18,275 nt of DNA from CAXGUU01 sp964012875 (GCA_964012875.1 CAXGUU010000030.1:1-18275); one strand, 5' to 3'. Shown: positions 1 through 8,134, counted from the stretch's first letter. A program made the numbers and translations. Notes: a model not told the origin generated them from the letters alone.

Positions 1-135
1 CAGCACGCTGAGCGAGAGATTGGTCAGGGTCGCTATCACCAGCAGCGCGCCGGAGCGCGGGATGTCCTGAGGAGCGATGCGGAAAACGCACAGCTTGGCG
101 AATGCCGTAACGATGGGTACGAGAGCGCTAACCAT
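1..135 (-). CDS. N-terminal fragment of an unknown membrane protein
   Basis: An open minus-strand frame runs from an ATG at 135-133 off the left edge of the window, giving 45 residues. The peptide is largely hydrophobic (a segment around VPIVTAFAKLCVF, then a PQDIPRSG turn, then a second hydrophobic stretch), which suggests two membrane helices. I chose the ATG at 135 because a purine-rich AGGCGGGG lies just upstream of it. An in-frame ATG at 198 would add 21 basic residues but has no ribosome binding site. It lies downstream of ispG on the same strand and could be cotranscribed with it. I do not recognise the family, and no function is proposed. Confidence 0.45.
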   Translation of the reverse strand, partial: MVSALVPIVTAFAKLCVFRIAPQDIPRSGALLVIATLTNLSLSVL

Positions 136-279
136 TCGCCCCGCCTGCCATCGAAAGAGGGAAAATGTTGCCGTGCGAGTTCTGAGACTTGTTGCCATGG
201 CACACGCGAGTCGCACCAGCGGTCGTTAGTTTACCGAGGGCGGGCAACCGTGGCACATGACCATGGGTGTGGTGCGGTA

Positions 280-1542
280 TCACGCAGCCGGTAGCTCGGC
301 GGCTTCTCCATAGTGGGTACGCACGTAGTCTTCTAGAATGGCCTTGAATTCCGCAGCGATATTTTCACCCCGCAGCGTAACGGTTTTTTTGCCGTCGACA
401 AAGACCGGTGCAGCCGGCGCCTCGCCCGTTCCGGGCAGACTGATGCCAACGTTTGCATGCTTGCTTTCGCCTGGGCCGTTCACGACACAACCCATGACGG
501 CAAGACTCATGTCCTCTACCCCGGGGTACTGATCGCGCCACGCGGGCATCTGGGTTCGTACGTAAGCCTGTATATCCTCAGCCAGTTCCTGGAAAACGGT
601 GCTCGTCGTGCGCCCACAGCCGGGGCAGGCTGTCACCAGGGGTGTGAACGAACGCAAGCCCATCGTCTGTAGCAGCTCCTGTGCCACAACCACTTCCTGG
701 GTCCTATCGCCTCCAGGTTCGGGTGTCAGCGACACACGGATCGTATCGCCGATGCCGTGTTGCAACAGTATGCCCATTGCCGCTGAAGACGCGACAATCC
801 CTTTTGAACCCATACCGGCTTCGGTAAGCCCGAGGTGGAGCGCGTAATCGCACTGTCCGCCCAGGCTGGAATAAACCGCAACGAGGTCCTGAACGTCGCT
901 GACCTTACACGAAAGTACGATGCGATCGCGAGGCAAGCCGAGTTCTTCAGCCTTGGCCGCACTGTTCAATGCCGAAAGGATGAGCGCGTTCTGAGTCACA
1001 ATCCTGACGTCCTTGGGATCTTTGAGCGCCGCGTTTTCATCCATCATGCGCGCAACCAGTGACGCATCGAGACTGCCCCAATTGACGCCAATGCGTACCG
1101 GCTTGTTGTATTCGATGGCTGCTTCGATCATGGTCTGAAACTGGGCGTCTTTCTTGCGCCCGAACCCGACGTTGCCCGGGTTGATTCGGTACTTCCCGAG
1201 CGCGCGCGCACATTCCGGGTACTCGGTTAGCAGCTGGTGTCCGTTGTAATGGAAGTCACCGACGATTGGCACTCGACAGCCCGTGCTGTCGAGCAATTTT
1301 CGAATCTTCGATACCTGCGCGGCCGCCTCTTCGGTATTCACTGTGATGCGAACCAACTCGGATCCCGCCGCTGCCAGCGCCTGAATCTGTTTGGCGGTGC
1401 CGATCGCGTCTGCGGTGTCGGTGTTGGTCATCGATTGCACGACTACCGGAGCGTCACCGCCGATGGTGACGTCGCCAACACGCACTCCAACCGACTGACG
1501 TCTGCGCGCGAGGCCTGATGGTTGGTGTATTTGATTTGACAC
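280..1542 (-). CDS. ispG: 4-hydroxy-3-methylbut-2-enyl diphosphate synthase, flavodoxin-dependent
   Basis: IspG (GcpE) is a cytosolic [4Fe-4S] enzyme. It reductively opens methylerythritol cyclodiphosphate to HMBPP, the second-last step of the MEP isoprenoid pathway. The 420-residue product has the N-terminal TIM-barrel signature (VQSMTNTDT near residues 35-43 and the RINPGN motif near 119-124). It also has the C-terminal cluster ligands: Cys306 and Cys309 in ACPGCG, Cys352 in GCVVNGPGE, and Glu359. The tail with SLPGTGE resembles the slightly longer IspG version of alpha- and betaproteobacteria and xanthomonads more than that of E. coli. The start is GTG at 1542-1540 with no clear Shine-Dalgarno sequence, so a nearby alternative start is possible. 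It is divergent from mak. Confidence 0.97.
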   Translation of the reverse strand: MSNQIHQPSGLARRRQSVGVRVGDVTIGGDAPVVVQSMTNTDTADAIGTAKQIQALAAAGSELVRITVNTEEAAAQVSKIRKLLDSTGCRVPIVGDFHYNGHQLLTEYPECARALGKYRINPGNVGFGRKKDAQFQTMIEAAIEYNKPVRIGVNWGSLDASLVARMMDENAALKDPKDVRIVTQNALILSALNSAAKAEELGLPRDRIVLSCKVSDVQDLVAVYSSLGGQCDYALHLGLTEAGMGSKGIVASSAAMGILLQHGIGDTIRVSLTPEPGGDRTQEVVVAQELLQTMGLRSFTPLVTACPGCGRTTSTVFQELAEDIQAYVRTQMPAWRDQYPGVEDMSLAVMGCVVNGPGESKHANVGISLPGTGEAPAAPVFVDGKKTVTLRGENIAAEFKAILEDYVRTHYGEAAELPAA

Positions 1543-1572
1543 GGGGAAATTGGTCGACGGAAACTGGACCGA

Positions 1573-1602
1573 ATTCTACCGTAGGCGGGTCGTGGGCGCC
1601 AA
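1573..1602 (-). promoter_or_regulatory. Candidate sigma-70 promoter for ispG
   Basis: On the minus strand TTGGCG (1602-1597) and TAGAAT (1578-1573) are separated by 18 bp, each close to the sigma-70 consensus. The predicted transcript start is about 25 nt upstream of the ispG GTG. The -35 box overlaps the mak ribosome binding site on the other strand. Confidence 0.5.
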
Positions 1603-1606
1603 AGGA
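1602..1606 (+). promoter_or_regulatory. Ribosome binding site that sets the mak start
   Basis: AAGGA lies 9 nt before the ATG at 1616. This favours that ATG over the longer in-frame TTG start at 1550, whose extra 22 residues are not seen at the N terminus of ROK kinases. Confidence 0.6.
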
Positions 1607-1615
1607 CTCAGGTGG

Positions 1616-2509
1616 ATGAATGCTCGGGTGGGAATCGATCTTGGCGGTACAAAAATCGAAGCAGTTGTGTTGGACGACAACGGCGCGGTCCTGCAGCGCC
1701 GCCGCGTAAAAACTCCTGATGGCGACTACCGGGCGATTATTGATGCGATTGGTCGGCTGGTAGATTCGCTTTCCCTGGATGCCGCGGCAACACCGCACAT
1801 CGGTATCGGGATTCCGGGCAGTATCTCTCCTGACACTGGTTTGGTCAGGAACGCTAACACCGAGTGTTTAAACGGCCAGCCATTCAAGAGCGATCTTGAA
1901 ATTCGTCTCAATTGCGACCTGCGTGTTGAAAATGACGCCAACTGCCTCGTGCTGTCTGAGGTGAAGTGTGGTGCGGCAGCGGGTGCAGGGTCGGCGTTTG
2001 GCGTAATCATCGGCACCGGCACCGGCGGCGGCGTCTGTATCAACGGCGAGCTAGTCACCGGGCGAAACGCGGTCGCTGGCGAATGGGGGCACAACCCTGT
2101 CCCGTGGCCCGTTGCGCCCACCCAGTCGAGGCCTTGCTATTGCGGACGGGAAAACTGTGTTGAAACTTTCTTGTGTGGTCGTGGGTTAATGAGCTCGTAT
2201 CAACTACGCGGTGGCGAGGGTATCGACAGTGTAGAAGGTCTTGTGCTCTCCGCTGCGAATGGAAATGAGAAAGCGGCCGCAACCCTAGATTGCTACCCGC
2301 AACAGCTAGCCGCATGCCTCGCGACGGTCATCAACATCCTCGATCCGGAGCTGGTGGTCCTTGCCGGCGGCTTGTCGAATTTGCCGGCTCTGGCACAGTT
2401 GACTGAGCTTGCGCTGCCCCGCTACGTGTTCTCGGACCACGTGGTGACGCGGGTGGTGTCAGCCGAGCTTGGGGATAGCAGCGGCGTTTTCGGTGCGGCC
2501 TGTTTGTAG
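1616..2509 (+). CDS. mak: ROK-family fructokinase (Mak-type)
   Basis: A sugar kinase of the ROK family, most like E. coli Mak (manno(fructo)kinase), which phosphorylates fructose or mannose with ATP in the cytoplasm. From the ATG at 1616 it is 297 residues. It has the phosphate loop DLGGTK (8-13), GIGIPGSISP, the NANTECLNGQPF sugar-site stretch, the catalytic aspartate in ENDAN (about 107), and the ATP-binding GTGTGGG motif. GEWGHNP is followed by CYCGRENC, giving the ROK zinc ligands His159, Cys174, Cys176 and Cys181. The SISP-TG, GHNPVPW and CVETF details fit Mak better than NagK or glucokinase. The true substrate is inferred. No sugar transporter or regulator lies beside it. Confidence 0.88.
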   Translation: MNARVGIDLGGTKIEAVVLDDNGAVLQRRRVKTPDGDYRAIIDAIGRLVDSLSLDAAATPHIGIGIPGSISPDTGLVRNANTECLNGQPFKSDLEIRLNCDLRVENDANCLVLSEVKCGAAAGAGSAFGVIIGTGTGGGVCINGELVTGRNAVAGEWGHNPVPWPVAPTQSRPCYCGRENCVETFLCGRGLMSSYQLRGGEGIDSVEGLVLSAANGNEKAAATLDCYPQQLAACLATVINILDPELVVLAGGLSNLPALAQLTELALPRYVFSDHVVTRVVSAELGDSSGVFGAACL

Positions 2510-2538
2510 CCGTTAGCCGCATCGCGCGGCCGTGAGTT

Positions 2539-3232
2539 TCACGCTGCGAAGATTTTCTCGAGGCGATAGCCATGCTGGTAAATCGACAAAAGCTTCCAGC
2601 CGGTGTCTGCTGCCAATGAAAGTTCCGACCGAATACGGCTGACGTGTGTATCGACCGTGCGCGTATTGATGTCCGGGTTGCGGCCCCAGACGCTTTTGAG
2701 AATTTGCGCTCGCGACATGACCCTTCCGATATTTCGAAACAGGCACACAATGAGTTCGTATTCTTTTTGCGTCACGTCGATTCGCTCGCCGGCGCGTTCG
2801 ATTTGATCGATTATTCAAGTCGATACGGAAGGGATCGTGCTCAATCGTTGATTGGCCCTCCTCGACTGCTGTAGCCCTGCGGACGGCGGCGCTAACCCGG
2901 GCGATGAGCTCACGCTGCTTCGCGGGCTTGACCACGCAGTCGTCTGCGCCTTCTTCGAGGGCGCGCACGATGTCGTCCTCGGAATCCTTCGCGGTCGCAA
3001 ATACGATCGGAATCGGTCAATCGAAATTTTCCCGCACCCAGCGAAGAACTGCAAAACCATCCATATCGGGCACCATCCAATCGAGAATCAGGGCGTCGAA
3101 ACTGTCGTGCTTGATACCGCGAACAAACGCCATGCCGTTATCGTAATGTTCGCAGGTGTGACCTGCCTGACGCAGCCACTCCCAAAACAGAGCGGCTTGG
3201 TCCCCATCATCTTCAAGCAGTCCGACTCTGAC
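2539..3232 (-). pseudogene. Disrupted OmpR-type response regulator
   Basis: Minus-strand reading gives a receiver domain with an acidic cluster (VGLLEDD), the phospho-acceptor aspartate in ALILDWMVPD and the conserved lysine in VVKPAK. A winged-helix DNA-binding domain of the OmpR/PhoB type follows (VTQKEYEL, then TVDTHVSRIRSEL and YGYRLE-like HGYRLEKI). Three lesions break it. The codon where the start should be is GTC (3232-3230), and no ATG, GTG or TTG precedes it in frame before a TAG. A TGA at 3019-3017 interrupts NFD-PIPIVF where relatives, as I recall them, often carry Trp (TGG). A one-base frame change near 2802-2812 separates the linker from the winged helix. The protein sequence is otherwise well conserved, so decay is recent or the lesions are sequencing errors. 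No sensor kinase is adjacent. Confidence 0.85.
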
Positions 3233-3299
3233 AGATGATCTCCCGGGAATAGCGGTGCGCCTGACCGCTTTCTGATTCTAGGTTGGTTCGTGCACCTAG

Positions 3300-3330
3300 T
3301 TGTCATGTTCGGCTAAGGCGTTCTTATAAT
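3300..3330 (+). promoter_or_regulatory. Candidate sigma-70 promoter for msrB
   Basis: TTGTCA (3300-3305) and a perfect TATAAT (3325-3330) are separated by 19 bp, slightly longer than ideal. They lie about 70 bp upstream of msrB, between it and the divergent broken regulator gene. Confidence 0.5.
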
Positions 3331-3387
3331 ACCAACATTGTTCGAAGGAAGGTCGCGCTTATAGCGGCCGCACGATAGATTTTGAAT

Positions 3388-3391
3388 GGAG
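3388..3391 (+). promoter_or_regulatory. Ribosome binding site that sets the msrB start
   Basis: GGAG lies 9 nt before GTG 3401. The upstream in-frame ATG at 3386 overlaps this GGAG and has no ribosome binding site of its own. Confidence 0.5.
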
Positions 3392-3400
3392 ATCGATGCC

Positions 3401-3802
3401 GTGGCTAAAGTCGAAAAGTCAGACGAACAGTGGCGTCAGCAACTGGGACCAACAGCTTACGCGGTCTGTCGCCAGCAGGCGACCGAACCACCGTTTTCGG
3501 GGGAGTACAACGACTGTAAGGATGCCGGCATCTATCGCTGCGTGTGTTGCGGGGCAGATTTATTCAGCTCCGAGCACAAGTTCGATTCAGGTTCGGGTTG
3601 GCCGAGTTTCTGGCAGGCGATTGCCGATGAGCGAATCGAGTTACGCAGCGATCAAAGCCATGGAATGATTAGAACCGAAGTCGTATGTTCGGCCTGCGAG
3701 GCCCACCTGGGGCATGTATTCAGTGACGGGCCACAGCCGACCGGAGACCGCTACTGCATCAATTCCGTTTCCCTGAAGCTGGACGGCGACGCTGCTAGCT
3801 GA
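3401..3802 (+). CDS. msrB: Peptide methionine-(R)-S-oxide reductase
   Basis: MsrB reduces the R epimer of methionine sulfoxide in oxidised proteins, using thioredoxin. From GTG 3401 the product is 133 residues beginning MAKVEKSDEQW, the usual MsrB N terminus; ATG 3386 would add five residues. It is a single MsrB domain with the zinc pairs Cys47/Cys50 (CVCCGADLF) and Cys96/Cys99 (CSACEAHLGHVF), the SGSGWPSFW substrate-pocket motif and the catalytic Cys119 in RYCINS. There is no signal peptide, so it acts in the cytoplasm. It has its own candidate promoter, and there is no msrA next to it. Confidence 0.96.
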   Translation: MAKVEKSDEQWRQQLGPTAYAVCRQQATEPPFSGEYNDCKDAGIYRCVCCGADLFSSEHKFDSGSGWPSFWQAIADERIELRSDQSHGMIRTEVVCSACEAHLGHVFSDGPQPTGDRYCINSVSLKLDGDAAS

Positions 3803-3887
3803 TCACCCGCGCGTTGATCCGCCTTAGCTGCGAGATTTAGCCGGCCCGCAATTTTCTGCTCACAGCGCGCTGGCCCGCGCGAGCGAC

Positions 3888-3928
3888 ATCAATATAAATT
3901 ATTGATTTGCATGATTTCTACCATGCAA
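3888..3928. repeat. Two abutting perfect inverted repeats
   Basis: ATCAATA and TATTGAT (3888-3894 and 3900-3906) form a 7-bp stem with a 5-nt loop. It is followed with no gap by TTGCATG and CATGCAA (3907-3913 and 3922-3928), a 7-bp stem with an 8-nt loop. The block is AT-rich against GC-rich flanks. There is no T tract, so a simple rho-independent terminator is not favoured. Confidence 0.6.
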
Positions 3929-4018
3929 GCCCCGATTTGTAGCCGCTAAAGTCCGGGCGGCATTTACCGATAATTTCTTCCCAAGGTGCTCGCGCACGGG
4001 ATTGTAGCATTTGCTATC

Positions 4019-4046
4019 GCGCGGACAGCATGCAGGCGCGGACAGC
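4019..4046. repeat. 11-bp direct repeat, two copies
   Basis: GCGCGGACAGC occurs at 4019-4029 and again at 4036-4046, a 17-bp period, with the palindrome GCATGC starting at the end of the first copy. Two copies in a GC-rich region may be chance. Confidence 0.4.
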
Positions 4047-4188
4047 GTCGTGCCCGAATCACTGGAAAATTCTGAACGAGTCGCGCAAGGCACTCCATTG
4101 CACGCTACCGAACAGCGGGAAACGTGCGCCCAGCGCAAAACTAATGCCGCCGCATAAAAAGGTGGTTAGCAGTTGTTTCGAAATAAAC

Positions 4189-4212
4189 TGCGGTAGTGCC
4201 TACGCTACTGCA
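4189..4212 (-). terminator. Possible dcd terminator hairpin
   Basis: An 8-bp stem with one wobble (TGCGGTAG paired with CTACTGCA, 8-nt loop) lies about 20 nt past the dcd stop codon. On the minus strand it is followed by a T-rich run, GTTTATTT. This is a plausible but imperfect intrinsic terminator. Confidence 0.35.
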
Positions 4213-4231
4213 ACTAATTTTGAGACCTTTT

Positions 4232-4798
4232 CTAGGCCTTTGGTAGCGTGACGCCGCGCTGCCCCTGGTATTTGCCATTGCGATCGGCGTACGAAATTTC
4301 GCACTTTTCATCGGACTGCAAAAATATCACCTGGGCGACACCTTCGTTGGCGTAGATTTTTGCCGGTAGTGGTGTTGTATTGGAAAACTCCAGGGTGACG
4401 TGACCTTCCCATTCTGGTTCAAGCGGGGTCACATTCACGATGATGCCGCAGCGCGCGTAGGTCGATTTGCCCAGGCAAATGGTCAACACGTCGCGCGGAA
4501 TTCGGAAGTATTCAACCGTGCGTGCAAGCGCAAATGAATTTGGCGGAATGACGCAGACGTCGCTGGTGGTGTCGACAAAGCTGCCCGAATCGAAAGCCTT
4601 GGGATCTACAATGGTCGAATTGATGTTCGTGAACACCTTGAATTCCGGCGAACAGCGGATGTCGTAACCATAGCTTGAGGTTCCGTAGGAGATGACCTTG
4701 GATCCATTGTTCTCCCTGATCTGGGTGGCCTCGAACGGTTCGATCAAACCGTGTTCGGCTGCCATGCGTTTGATCCAGGCATCGGACTTTACCGGCAC
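4232..4798 (-). CDS. dcd: dCTP deaminase
   Basis: Dcd deaminates dCTP to dUTP, the main source of dUMP for thymidylate synthesis in gammaproteobacteria; it acts as a cytosolic homotrimer. The 188-residue length is typical. Visible signatures are SYGYD near 42-46, the GKSTYARCG motif with Ser112 and Arg116, and the catalytic Glu137 in HVTLEFSN. The C terminus YQGQRGVTLPKA, the lid region of the family, is also present. The start is GTG 4798 with GGAG about 8 nt upstream. It lies 45 bp downstream of apbC on the same strand and is probably cotranscribed. Confidence 0.97.
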   Translation of the reverse strand: MPVKSDAWIKRMAAEHGLIEPFEATQIRENNGSKVISYGTSSYGYDIRCSPEFKVFTNINSTIVDPKAFDSGSFVDTTSDVCVIPPNSFALARTVEYFRIPRDVLTICLGKSTYARCGIIVNVTPLEPEWEGHVTLEFSNTTPLPAKIYANEGVAQVIFLQSDEKCEISYADRNGKYQGQRGVTLPKA

Positions 4799-4843
4799 GA
4801 AAAATCTCCAGCGAATATTTTTATGGTGAAACCAGCGAACCCG

Positions 4844-5923
4844 CTAGGTATTCTGAACCACAATGTTCGGGAACTTGGCGGAATAGTCTTTCGCGCGTAG
4901 CGCGAGCTTTGCTGCGACTTTACGCGCGATCTCACGATAGCTCTCCGCAACTGCAGAATCCGGTTGAATCGCGACGGTGGGCCGACCGCTGTCGACGCCT
5001 TCGCGGATACTCATATCCAGCGGCAATGCGCCCAGCAAATCGACGTCGTATTGTTTAGCCATTGAGTCGCCGCCACCCGCGCCAAAAATATGCTCAGCGT
5101 GGCCGCAATTCGAGCAGATATGGACACTCATGTTTTCGACAATGCCGAGCACGGGAACATTGACCTTTTCGAACATCTTAAGGCCCTTGCGCGCATCAAG
5201 CAGGGCGATGTCCTGAGGCGTGGTGACGATAACGGCGCCGCTGACCGGAATGCGCTGACACAAGGTGAGCTGGATATCGCCTGTTCCGGGTGGCAAGTCC
5301 ACCACCAGGTAATCGAGGTCGTGCCAGTTGGTGTCATTTAGAAGTTGTTCGAGCGCGCCGGTGACCATCGGTCCGCGCCAAATCATCGGCGTGTCTTCTT
5401 CAATTAAATTGCCGATCGACATCGTCTGCAACTGGTAGCTGACTTTAGGCTCCATCGATTTCCCGTCGCGGCTTTCCGGCCGACCCTCGCTGGCGAGCAT
5501 GCGGGTTTGGCTGGGACCGTAGATGTCAGCATCGAGTACGCCGACCTTGCCGCCTTCCTGTTGTAGCGCGACGGCCAGATTGGCTGCCGTTGTCGACTTG
5601 CCGACGCCGCCTTTGCCCGAGGCAACGGCGATGATATTACGCACTTCCGGCAGCGGCTTAGTGCCTTTTTGAGTTTCTCTGGCCCGAATCTTCGACGTCA
5701 GGGAAACTCGAACTGCTCCGAGTGCGCCCAAATGGTCATTAAGCGCTGCTTCAAGCACCGGGCCGTAGCGCTCGATCGGGAACCCGAGTTCCAAGTTTGC
5801 GATGGTAGCGCCGTCTTCTTGTTCAATACCAAGCAGCGCACCGGCTTCAATCAAATCGCAGCCTAGATAGGGCTCGCGGTATTCGCTCAGCAGCTTCTTT
5901 ACGTCAGATTCGGAAGTGGTCAT
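4844..5923 (-). CDS. apbC: Iron-sulfur cluster carrier protein ApbC/Mrp
   Basis: A P-loop ATPase of the Mrp/NBP35 family that binds and hands on [4Fe-4S] clusters to target enzymes in the cytoplasm. From the ATG at 5923 it is 359 residues. Residues 1-90 form the MIP18/DUF59 domain. The deviant Walker A GKGGVGKS is at 103-110, the switch aspartate lies in VLDADIYGPSQ, and VVDLPPGTGD forms Walker B. The cluster-binding Cys270 and Cys273 lie in ICSNCGHAEHIFG. An upstream in-frame start (5992) would add 23 residues not typical of the family. It diverges from metG, as in E. coli, and is followed by dcd. Confidence 0.95.
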   Translation of the reverse strand: MTTSESDVKKLLSEYREPYLGCDLIEAGALLGIEQEDGATIANLELGFPIERYGPVLEAALNDHLGALGAVRVSLTSKIRARETQKGTKPLPEVRNIIAVASGKGGVGKSTTAANLAVALQQEGGKVGVLDADIYGPSQTRMLASEGRPESRDGKSMEPKVSYQLQTMSIGNLIEEDTPMIWRGPMVTGALEQLLNDTNWHDLDYLVVDLPPGTGDIQLTLCQRIPVSGAVIVTTPQDIALLDARKGLKMFEKVNVPVLGIVENMSVHICSNCGHAEHIFGAGGGDSMAKQYDVDLLGALPLDMSIREGVDSGRPTVAIQPDSAVAESYREIARKVAAKLALRAKDYSAKFPNIVVQNT

Positions 5924-5963
5924 GGTCTCAAACGGCGCAACTCGAAAAAACGGGCGACAGTTT

Positions 5964-5992
5964 ACACTACGGTCCCCGGCGACGTCGGACAA
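5964..5992 (-). promoter_or_regulatory. Weak candidate promoter for apbC-dcd
   Basis: On the minus strand TTGTCC (5992-5987) and TAGTGT (5969-5964) are 17 bp apart. The -10 box is poor. It lies in the 180-bp divergent apbC-metG region. Confidence 0.25.
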
Positions 5993-6044
5993 AACCGACT
6001 GGAATCGGGAGCACGGCCGGGCCCTGGAACGCGGCTCGCGGTCG

Positions 6045-6073
6045 TGGTCTGCGACGGGAGCCCTCTTTATAAT
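6045..6073 (+). promoter_or_regulatory. Candidate promoter for metG and the downstream run
   Basis: A perfect TATAAT (6068-6073, within TTTATAAT) lies about 30 bp before the metG ATG. A weak -35 match TGGTCT (6045-6050) lies 17 bp upstream. No equally clear promoter is visible between the genes that follow up to about 15,330. Confidence 0.45.
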
Positions 6074-6103
6074 CGTCGTTCCTTTTGTTGGCTGCCGTCA
6101 TTA

Positions 6104-8134
6104 ATGAGCAACGCAATAAGAAAAATACTTGTCACCAGTGCGCTGCCATACGCTAATGGGCCGATTCACATCGGACATCTGGTGGAGTACATCCAAACAG
6201 ACATCTGGGTGCGCTATCAGAAAATGCGTGGCCATGTCTGCCACTATGTCTGCGCCGACGACGCTCACGGTACGCCCATCATGCTCCGCGCCGAACAGGA
6301 AGGGATTTCACCCGAGCAGTTGATAGAAAGGGTTGGTTTGGAGCACCAGCGGGACTTCCAGGCTTTCGGCGTCGAATTCGACAACTATCATTCGACGCAT
6401 TCGCCGGAGAATCGCGAAATTTCTGAGCTGATCTATTCTCGGCTGAAAGCGGCCGGGTATATCTCCAAGCGCGAGATCAGTCAGGCTTTCGATCCGGTGA
6501 AAGAGATGTTTCTTCCTGACCGTTTTATTCGCGGGGAATGCCCACGCTGCGCCGCCGCCGACCAGTATGGCGACAGCTGTGAAGTCTGCGGGGCGACCTA
6601 CGCGCCCAATGAGCTGGTCAATCCGGTTTCCGCCCTTTCAGGAGCGACGCCCGAACAGCGTAAGACAGAGCACTTGTTCTTCAGGCTGGCTGAGTTCGAA
6701 CCGATGCTAAGGGAGTGGCTTGCAATTAATGAACTGCAAACGGGAACCGTCAATAAGCTCAACGAGTGGTTCGAGGCCGGACTGCAGGACTGGGACATTT
6801 CCCGGGACGCGCCATACTTTGGATTTGAGATCCCCGATGAACCGGGCAAGTTTTTTTACGTCTGGCTGGATGCCCCTATCGGCTATCTGGCGAGCTTCAA
6901 GAATTATTGCGCAAAGTCGGGTGTCGACTTCGACGAATATTGCGGCGAAGACAGTATAGCGGAGCTATATCACTTCATTGGCAAGGACATCATGTACTTT
7001 CATACGCTGTTCTGGCCGGCGATGTTGTCAGGAGCTCGCTTCCGGGTGCCGACCAACGTGTTTGTTCACGGGTTTCTTACGGTCGACGGTGCCAAGATGT
7101 CGAAATCGCGCGGCACCTTCATTATGGCGAGCACGTTTCAGGCACACCTGAATCCCGAACAATTACGCTACTATTTCGCGGCGAAACTAGGGTCTGCGAT
7201 TGACGACATCGATCTCAACTTCGGCGATTTCGAGCAGCGGGTCAATTCCGACCTGGTCGGTAAGTTCGTCAACATTGCCAGCCGTTGTGCGGGATTTATA
7301 TATAAGCGCTTCAATGGTGAGTTGGATCCTCGCGTCGATGATCCCGAGCTGTTGCAGCATTTCATGGATGCCGAGACACGTATCAGCGAATGCTACGAAC
7401 AGCGCGAATTCTCTCGCGCGATGCGGGAAATCATGGCGCTGGCCGACCGTGCCAACCAGTACATTGACCGACAACGTCCATGGGAAATCGCGAAAGATGC
7501 CGAACGCAGCGCCGACGTGCAGCGTGTTTGTTCCATGGGCTTGTTCCTGTTTCGCATTCTGTGTGTCTATCTGAAACCTGTGTTGCCGGCAACCATCAAG
7601 CAGGCCGAGTCATTCCTCAATTGCGAACCTCTGAGTTGGCAGGACTGTAGAGTGACGCCGCTCGGTCACCGGATATCCAAATTTTCGCCGCTGATGCAGC
7701 GGGTCGATCGAGACAAGGTTGAGAAAATGATCAGTGAAAGCAAAGAAACCCAAGCAGAACCCCAGACCCAGGGTGCGGCCTCGGACCCCGTGGTCGAGGC
7801 GGTCGCCGAGCAGGTCACGATTGACGAGTTTGCCAAGCTTGACCTCAGGGTGGCCAAGGTAGTGGAAGCCAAGCATGTTGAGGGCGCGGACAAGCTGCTG
7901 CAACTCACACTTGATATTGGCAGTGAGCGGCGTAACGTTTTTGCCGGTATCAAGCATGCGTACCAACCGGAAGAACTGGTGGGCAGGCACGTGGTGATGG
8001 TTGCTAACCTCGCGCCGCGAAAAATGCGATTTGGCATTTCAGAAGGCATGGTGCTGGGCGCTGGTCCGGGTGGCGGCGAAATCTTCGTTGTCAGCCCGGA
8101 TGACGGGGCGGCACCAGGTATGCGGGTTAAGTAG
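6104..8134 (+). CDS. metG: Methionyl-tRNA synthetase
   Basis: Charges tRNA-Met, including the initiator, with methionine in the cytoplasm. The product is 676 residues from ATG 6104; the in-frame ATG at 6044 lies upstream of the predicted promoter -10 and is unlikely to be used. It is a class I synthetase with PYANGPIHIGHL (HIGH at 22-25) and the KMSKS loop at 331-335. The zinc knuckle has Cys146, Cys149, Cys159 and Cys162, as in the E. coli MetG1 type. A low-complexity linker near 545-568 leads to a C-terminal Trbp111-like tRNA-binding OB domain (about 571-676, with APRKMRFGISEGM). It is full length and heads a co-directional gene series. Confidence 0.98.
   Translation: MSNAIRKILVTSALPYANGPIHIGHLVEYIQTDIWVRYQKMRGHVCHYVCADDAHGTPIMLRAEQEGISPEQLIERVGLEHQRDFQAFGVEFDNYHSTHSPENREISELIYSRLKAAGYISKREISQAFDPVKEMFLPDRFIRGECPRCAAADQYGDSCEVCGATYAPNELVNPVSALSGATPEQRKTEHLFFRLAEFEPMLREWLAINELQTGTVNKLNEWFEAGLQDWDISRDAPYFGFEIPDEPGKFFYVWLDAPIGYLASFKNYCAKSGVDFDEYCGEDSIAELYHFIGKDIMYFHTLFWPAMLSGARFRVPTNVFVHGFLTVDGAKMSKSRGTFIMASTFQAHLNPEQLRYYFAAKLGSAIDDIDLNFGDFEQRVNSDLVGKFVNIASRCAGFIYKRFNGELDPRVDDPELLQHFMDAETRISECYEQREFSRAMREIMALADRANQYIDRQRPWEIAKDAERSADVQRVCSMGLFLFRILCVYLKPVLPATIKQAESFLNCEPLSWQDCRVTPLGHRISKFSPLMQRVDRDKVEKMISESKETQAEPQTQGAASDPVVEAVAEQVTIDEFAKLDLRVAKVVEAKHVEGADKLLQLTLDIGSERRNVFAGIKHAYQPEELVGRHVVMVANLAPRKMRFGISEGMVLGAGPGGGEIFVVSPDDGAAPGMRVK

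Larger units (their letters stand above)
3803..4231. other. 429-bp gap without a convincing gene
   Basis: Frames on both strands are short and resemble no family I know. The gap holds two abutting hairpins (3888-3928), a minus-strand extended -10 element (4001-4009), an 11-bp direct repeat (4019-4046) and a hairpin just past the end of dcd (4189-4212). It may contain regulatory or small-RNA sequence, but nothing is proven. Confidence 0.5.

Noticed and set aside
1536..1541. Perfect TTGACA as a -35 box for mak
   Set aside because: At 16-18 bp downstream the best -10 is GAAACT, which is poor, and the box lies inside the ispG start region. It may be chance.
2516..2543. Two small GC-rich hairpins between the convergent mak gene and the broken regulator
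   Set aside because: Stems are only 5 bp (GCCGC/GCGGC and CGTGA/TCACG) and no T tract follows on either strand, so a terminator call is not supported.
3017..3019. TGA in the response regulator read as Trp or selenocysteine recoding
   Set aside because: Other genes here, such as mlaE, mlaD and dut-like overlaps excluded, end normally at TGA, so UGA is a stop in this genome. No selenocysteine hairpin is apparent, and the gene has two further lesions.
3899..4251. Short open frames of 70-80 codons on both strands in the msrB-dcd gap
   Set aside because: They lack ribosome binding sites, have biased composition and resemble no known family. One runs into dcd on the opposite strand.
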